A DNA stretch of 9,815 bases from NCBI GenBank assembly GCA_030628785.1, contig DAOVQI010000088.1, positions 1 to 9,815 on the forward strand, given 5' to 3'. Source of the stretch: Bacteroidota bacterium. GTDB taxonomy: Bacteria; Bacteroidota; Bacteroidia; Bacteroidales; VadinHA17. The position numbers were made by a program, and so were the translations under genes. A model generated the notes under the pieces. The model did no database searches, was not told the origin of the DNA, and saw nothing but the letters and a program-made list of their open reading frames with translations. Below are positions 6,360 through 9,815 of the stretch, one piece after another (within the stretch, counting starts at the first letter, position 1; each line of letters starts with the position of its first letter).

Positions 6360-7442
6360 TTATCTGAAACTTATTCCTAATCCAACGGTATAAACAGAGT
6401 AATTTGCTTTGGTATAATCACCATGAATGGTTAGCACACCAAGCGTAAGCCGGATACCTGCGTTTAAACGCAAACCACTATGATTCTTAATATCTATAGT
6501 AGGTACCTGGTCAACCGAAGAATCGACATAAACCGGTTCGGTTGTAGAGATAAGAGGATCAAAGGTCGGAATCGCATAATTTCCAACGATATCGATTACC
6601 GTTTGTGTTTTGCTGTAACCTACTCCTCCGTAGAAGGTTACAACCGGAAGCTTTTTTGAAATCAAAAGGTTTATACTATAAGCTGTTACTTCCATATTTA
6701 CTTCTTGGTCTTCGAAGTCGGCCGCTGTATAGGTGGTAAAATTGCTATAATCACTTGGTTGTAACTCTATTGGCACAGAAACCTTGAGTTTGGTGTAACC
6801 ACCCTGAAGTGTTAAATCGATCGGCATCAGTTTTTCTCCGGGGAAATATTGAAGAATGCTGTGTTTTACACCAACACCCCACATACTAACTTTAGTATCG
6901 ATTACAGGAATTTTTATTTTCGGGATAAACCTGACTGTAACATCTGTTCCTAAGGGAAGTCCAAGTCCTGCCTGAAGCATAGGCAATGGAATGGCACCCC
7001 AGTTCGAACCGGGAGGAGTTTTAAAAGAAGCAATTGTAATGGGATTACCCATAAAGTCTTCAACATACTCAAGAGTTGGACCATCCTTATTTTCTCCTGC
7101 AATGGTTGGCGCTTCTGTATCTGTTCCGGATATTGATAAATTCTGAAAACTGATTTCACTCAGATCAAAGGATTTTGCAGAAGCAGGTACAATCGTTGTA
7201 CTTACCGAAAAGGTAACATCAAATCCACCCAATTTATGTGGCTTAGCCGTATTGTACCAGCCACCATTCAAACTGGCGCCAAATGCGTTTGCCCATGGGG
7301 AAAGATAGGCTTCAAACAATTTTGCGCCATCCGCAATCCCACCTTCTAGAAAATCAATATTGCCAATCTGAGCATACGAGGTGATCACGCTAAAACTTAA
7401 AAGAAATGCAAAAAATGCTTTCCTGATTTTTTTCTTTTCCAT
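6360..7442 (-). CDS. Secreted outer-membrane barrel-like protein, DUF6588-like
   Basis: 360 aa. Signal peptide MEKKKIRK plus hydrophobic AFFAFLLSFSVI, with probable cleavage at SYA|Q (after residue 24). The mature N-terminus EAYLSPWANAFGASLNGGWY (44-63), followed by NTAKPHKLGGFD (64-75), resembles the Bacteroidota DUF6588 family, in which a lipid-transporter-like OmpP1/FadL-type barrel has been suggested; I hold the family name with moderate confidence. The rest is rich in amphipathic beta strands (LPVVTFYGGVGYSKTQTV, LRLNAGIRLTLGVLTIHGDY) and ends TVGLGISFR, a typical last barrel strand with a near-terminal Phe. The function is unknown. It is monocistronic, with a terminator just downstream and a long upstream gap shared with rarA. 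Confidence 0.72.
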   Translation of the reverse strand: MEKKKIRKAFFAFLLSFSVITSYAQIGNIDFLEGGIADGAKLFEAYLSPWANAFGASLNGGWYNTAKPHKLGGFDVTFSVSTTIVPASAKSFDLSEISFQNLSISGTDTEAPTIAGENKDGPTLEYVEDFMGNPITIASFKTPPGSNWGAIPLPMLQAGLGLPLGTDVTVRFIPKIKIPVIDTKVSMWGVGVKHSILQYFPGEKLMPIDLTLQGGYTKLKVSVPIELQPSDYSNFTTYTAADFEDQEVNMEVTAYSINLLISKKLPVVTFYGGVGYSKTQTVIDIVGNYAIPTFDPLISTTEPVYVDSSVDQVPTIDIKNHSGLRLNAGIRLTLGVLTIHGDYTKANYSVYTVGLGISFR

Positions 7443-7625
7443 ATTAAAAATTTTTAATTTTTTATTTTACTAAAATAAGATTTTTATATTAAAAGGACGA
7501 AATTTATCGTGATTTGGTTGCTTTTAATTTTCTTAAATGAATTTCTAATATAATCATTTATACTTAAATTATTGGTTAATGGTTTCTTTTTTAAGCTTTA
7601 ATAAGATTTATATTTTTTGTAAAAT

Positions 7626-7664
7626 CAGAAACCCTAAGGGTTTTCAAAACCCTTAGGGTTTCTG
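7626..7664. repeat. Perfect 39-bp palindrome with CCCTAAGGG arms
   Basis: Two 19-bp arms (7626-7644 and 7646-7664) are exact reverse complements around a single C. Each arm contains a near-palindrome, AACCCTAAGGGTT, so the element could also fold as two small hairpins. A third partial copy, TTAGGGTTTTT, follows at 7669-7679. It resembles the AAACCCTAAGGGTTT repeats common between Bacteroidota genes; that is recall, not a search. Confidence 0.75.
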
Positions 7665-7737
7665 CCAATTAGGGTTTTTACCAAACTAATTTATAAATTA
7701 ACCTTATCTTTGTAAGATGGTTGTTTGTTAGTTTTTC

Positions 7738-7786
7738 CAGTATTCCCCGCCCGAACGTACCGTTCGGTACGGGCGGGCAGTATTCC
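7738..7786. mobile_element. Small GC-rich palindromic element flanked by 9-bp direct repeats
   Basis: CCCGCCC at 7746-7752 pairs with GGGCGGG at 7771-7777, and between them CGTACCG and CGGTACG form a second inverted repeat. The core is bounded by CAGTATTCC at 7738-7746 and again at 7778-7786. This looks like a 31-bp REP- or MITE-like insertion with a target-site duplication. No transposase is nearby, so mobilisation would be in trans. Confidence 0.5.
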
Positions 7787-7878
7787 ATTATTCCTTTCAA
7801 AATACATCTTTTATGAATATTATTGACAGATAATAATTAGTGCTTGTCCATAAAGTCAAACAAAGATTACATAAGCAC

Positions 7879-7906
7879 CCCCGTACAGTCATCCTTCCTT
7901 ACGGGG
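7879..7906. repeat. CCCCGTA/TACGGGG hairpin
   Basis: CCCCGTA at 7879-7885 pairs with TACGGGG at 7900-7906 over a 14-nt loop. On the minus strand the element begins CCTGCCCCGT, the same ten bases that open the 8086-8133 element on the plus strand, so the two may be relatives with different interiors. Confidence 0.45.
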
Positions 7907-7938
7907 CAGGCAAATAACAAGTATCAAATGACAACCGA

Positions 7939-7951
7939 TCCGCCTGGCGGA
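7939..7951. repeat. TCCGCC-T-GGCGGA palindrome
   Basis: Perfect 6-bp arms around one T in AT-rich DNA, followed by GAGCTC. It is short, so it is meaningful mainly because it is one of a cluster of GC-rich palindromes here. Confidence 0.35.
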
Positions 7952-8010
7952 GAGCTCATGAACACCTTTAAAAATTAATTATTATGTGAATAAATAAATC
8001 TCAAATTCCA

Positions 8011-8136
8011 ATGACTAAAAAATCAAACAAATTCTTTTATATATGCTGTTTGGGTTTTGTTTTTTCAAACATTGGGTATTACCTGCCCCGTGAAATAAAT
8101 CGGAGATTTAATGCGGAGCATTATTTAACGGGGTAA
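8011..8136 (+). CDS. Possible 41-aa signal-peptide-like ORF, or gene remnant
   Basis: ATG at 8011 opens a 41-codon frame beginning MTKKSNKFFYICCLGFVF, a basic start followed by a hydrophobic core like a secretion signal. Its second half lies wholly inside the palindromic element at 8086-8133, which supplies PREINRRFNAEHYLTG and the stop. The frame may be chance, a small secreted peptide, or the surviving N-terminus of a gene cut by repeat insertion. No promoter or family match supports it, so confidence is low. Confidence 0.22.
   Translation: MTKKSNKFFYICCLGFVFSNIGYYLPREINRRFNAEHYLTG
8086..8133. repeat. 48-bp CCCCGT...ACGGGG inverted repeat
   Basis: CCCCGT at 8086-8091 pairs with ACGGGG at 8128-8133 and, after one mismatch, AAATAA (8093-8098) pairs with TTATTT (8121-8126). 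The result is a 12-pair stem with a 22-nt loop that contains two CGGAG words. The right half read on the minus strand, GTTAAATAATGCTCCGC, matches the first 16 bases of the window with one extra base, so it is a dispersed repeat. Confidence 0.6.
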
Positions 8137-8236
8137 ATTATTTGTTTTTTGAGAGTTGTTATTTATTTATAAACGAAATATAGAGTTTATAGACAGGCTC
8201 TATTTAGTTGTATAAAAGTTATTAATTCACAATTGT

Positions 8237-9577
8237 ATGTCACCTAACCAGCCCCTGGCAGACCGGATGCGACCAAAAATACTTGATGAATTTATTGGGC
8301 AGGAACATCTTGTAGGGGAAAATGCCATTTTGCGAAAAATTATCGAATCAGGCAATGTTCCTTCCTTTATCATGTGGGGGCCACCGGGGGTTGGCAAGAC
8401 AACCCTGGCAAGAATTATAGCAAATCAGCAAAACAGGTCGTTTTACCCTTTAAGTGCGGTCCACTCCGGTGTTAAGGATGTAAGGGAAACCATTGAAAAA
8501 TCAAAAAAACAACAGTTTTTTAATAAACCCAATCCCATACTGTTTATCGATGAGATTCACCGGTTTAATAAGTCACAACAAGATTCTTTACTTGGATCTG
8601 TTGAACAGGGGATTTTAACACTGATAGGTGCAACTACTGAAAATCCTTCTTTCGAAGTGATCTCTCCCCTATTGTCAAGGTGTCAGATCTATATTCTCAA
8701 ACCACTTGATAAAGAGGATTTGATCGAGCTGCTTAACAGGGCGCTTCAAAAAGACACGTACCTGAAAGCTTTAAATATTCGGGTCAAGGAAAATGAAGCC
8801 ATTTTGAGGTATTCGGGCGGTGATGCCCGGAAGCTGTACAATGTTCTTGAACTAGTCGTGAATGCTGAATTGGCTGAAAAAAAACTCGATATAGCAAATG
8901 TATTACAAGAAGCCGGCACCCAAAAGCATAAAAAAACGGCTATTGTTTTAACCGATGAAAAGGTTATAGAAAAAGTTCAGGAGAATATTGCACTTTATGA
9001 TAAACAGGGAGAACAACACTATGATATCATTTCAGCCTTTATTAAGTCGATCCGTGGAAGTGATCCCAATGCTGCGGTTTATTGGCTGGCCAGGATGGTT
9101 GAAGGTGGTGAAGATGTAAAGTTCATCGCCCGGAGGATGGTTATTCTGGCTGCTGAAGATATAGGATTAGCTAATCCAAATGCACTTCTTCTTACCCAGG
9201 CATGTTTTGATGCAGTAAACGTGATCGGATGGCCTGAATCCAGGATCATCCTTTCTGAAGCTGCCATATACCTTGCAACTTCTCCCAAAAGCAATGCGGC
9301 TTACCAGGCTATCAATAAAGCCCAAGGAACTGTTAATGAAACCGGAGATCTTTCAGTCCCTTTGCATATCCGGAATGCCCCAACCAAATTAATGAAAGAT
9401 CTGGATTATGGGAAAGATTATAAATATGCCCACGATTTTAACGGGAATTTCGTTAAAGATGATTTCCTGCCTGATGAATTAAAAAACAAGATATTCTACG
9501 ATCCCCAGAAAAATCCCAGGGAAGAGGAAATACGGCAGAGATTGCAGAAATTGTGGAAGGATAAGTACAAATACTAA
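8237..9577 (+). CDS. rarA: Replication-associated recombination protein A, AAA+ ATPase (RarA/MgsA/WRNIP1 family)
   Basis: 446 aa, the normal size of RarA, a clamp-loader-like ATPase that acts with SSB at stalled or gapped replication forks. It opens with the family sequence PLADRMRPKILDEFIGQEHL (6-25). Walker A is GPPGVGKTT (48-56), Walker B is ILFIDEIHRF (101-110), sensor 1 is GATTENPSF (131-139), the arginine finger is R148 in LLSRCQ, and sensor 2 is GGDAR with R198. The C-terminal tetramerisation part shows SIRGSDPNAA (271-280), VYWLARM (281-287) and AEDIGLANP (306-314), which separate RarA from RuvB and DnaX. All key residues are present. The ATG at 8237 leaves the usual short lead before the RP motif. 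It has no Shine-Dalgarno sequence and stands alone after the repeat-rich gap. Confidence 0.96.
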   Translation: MSPNQPLADRMRPKILDEFIGQEHLVGENAILRKIIESGNVPSFIMWGPPGVGKTTLARIIANQQNRSFYPLSAVHSGVKDVRETIEKSKKQQFFNKPNPILFIDEIHRFNKSQQDSLLGSVEQGILTLIGATTENPSFEVISPLLSRCQIYILKPLDKEDLIELLNRALQKDTYLKALNIRVKENEAILRYSGGDARKLYNVLELVVNAELAEKKLDIANVLQEAGTQKHKKTAIVLTDEKVIEKVQENIALYDKQGEQHYDIISAFIKSIRGSDPNAAVYWLARMVEGGEDVKFIARRMVILAAEDIGLANPNALLLTQACFDAVNVIGWPESRIILSEAAIYLATSPKSNAAYQAINKAQGTVNETGDLSVPLHIRNAPTKLMKDLDYGKDYKYAHDFNGNFVKDDFLPDELKNKIFYDPQKNPREEEIRQRLQKLWKDKYKY

Positions 9578-9602
9578 GTTGTAAGTTCTACATAATAACT
9601 AA

Positions 9603-9641
9603 CACAGCACAAGGCTGTGCCATAGGCATCCCTCTGGCACA
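9603..9641. repeat. Two competing hairpins after rarA
   Basis: CACAGC (9603-9608) pairs with GCTGTG (9614-9619), and the overlapping TGTGCCA (9616-9622) pairs with TGGCACA (9635-9641). The two stems share 9616-9619 and exclude each other. An A-rich tract follows, not T, so plus-strand termination here is not well supported. Confidence 0.45.
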
Positions 9642-9651
9642 AAGAAAAATA

Positions 9652-9770
9652 AATAGTTATATGTTAAATGTTATACGTTATACGTTAAATGTTATACGTT
9701 ATACGTTAAATGTTATACGTTATACGTTATTTTTATTCGAATAACTTTTAACAAATAACGTATAACAAAT
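9652..9770. repeat. Facing arrays of 7-bp NNNNGTT repeats
   Basis: Eleven consecutive heptamers run from 9652 to 9728: AATAGTT, ATATGTT, then three perfect copies of a 21-bp unit AAATGTT-ATACGTT-ATACGTT. A 14-bp centre (9729-9742) follows and includes most of the palindrome TTATTCGAATAA (9733-9744). Then four heptamers occur in the opposite orientation (AACTTTT, AACAAAT, AACGTAT, AACAAAT; 9743-9770). GTTATACGTTATTT (9719-9732) and AAATAACGTATAAC (9753-9766) are exact 14-bp inverted repeats. The whole is downstream of rarA and could fold as a long AT-rich hairpin. Confidence 0.8.
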
Positions 9771-9815
9771 TAGCAATATTAAAATATTAGTCGTTATAAC
9801 TTTGTTTTTTAAATA

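Larger units (their letters stand above)
7443..8236. other. Divergent 794-bp intergenic region rich in palindromes
   Basis: The gap lies between two divergent genes, so terminators are not expected. It nevertheless carries at least five distinct palindromic elements (7626-7664, 7746-7777, 7879-7906, 7939-7951, 8086-8133), each more GC-rich than its AT-rich surroundings. The part at 7443-7620 is almost pure A/T and should hold the promoter of the secreted-protein gene, but I find no convincing -33/-7 pair. Upstream of rarA there is a weak inverted repeat (ATAGAG 8180-8185, CTCTAT 8198-8203). Confidence 0.6.

Noticed and set aside
7443..8236. A hidden conventional gene or RNA gene in the long divergent gap
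   Set aside because: No frame longer than about 41 codons with coding character was seen, and no tRNA cloverleaf or known RNA motif was recognised by eye. An Infernal/Rfam search would settle it.
9652..9770. CRISPR-like array
   Set aside because: The repeats are 7 bp and contiguous with no spacers, and no cas gene is present.

Overview
The window is AT-rich chromosomal DNA that most resembles a member of the Bacteroidota. The evidence is the protein families (two Bacteroidota-style secreted or outer-membrane proteins, a Rel-type stringent-response enzyme, a DUF4160/DUF2442 pair), the lack of Shine-Dalgarno sequences before the starts, promoter-like boxes of the TAnnTTTG type, and intergenic spaces full of short GC-rich palindromes. 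I see no phage, transposase, CRISPR, rRNA or tRNA.

Layout. 1-196: composite repeat region with hairpins and a short run of heptamers. 197-4318: five genes on the minus strand, in transcription order a long RelA/SpoT homologue (rsh), DUF4160 and DUF2442 small proteins that overlap by 20 bp, a secreted beta-rich protein with an aromatic C-terminus, and a PrsW-type intramembrane protease that starts at a TTG inside the end of the previous gene. 4319-4536: divergent regulatory region with a duplicated promoter-like block. 4537-6144: YfcC-family membrane carrier on the plus strand. 6145-6359: convergent gap holding four palindromes, one a plausible terminator. 6360-7442: secreted barrel-like protein resembling DUF6588, minus strand. 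7443-8236: a 794-bp divergent gap with several unrelated palindromic elements, one flanked by 9-bp direct repeats like a target-site duplication, and one tiny ORF. 8237-9577: replication-associated AAA+ ATPase RarA/MgsA. 9578-9815: hairpins and two facing arrays of 7-bp repeats.

The genes do not form one obvious pathway. RSH makes the (p)ppGpp alarmone, RarA acts at stalled replication forks, YfcC moves small organic anions or amino-acid-like substrates, PrsW is a membrane protease, and the two secreted proteins belong to the cell envelope. The most informative single gene is rsh: its synthetase domain is intact, but nearly every catalytic residue of the hydrolase HD domain is replaced (HD to YN, ED to EV, D to E, N to D). 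It is therefore predicted to make but not degrade the alarmone, and the genome should carry a separate hydrolase.

The non-coding DNA is the other point of interest. Both ends of the window carry 7-bp repeats of the form NNNNGTT, read in the direction of the adjacent gene's transcription and placed just after its stop codon. On the right they form an inverted pair of arrays.
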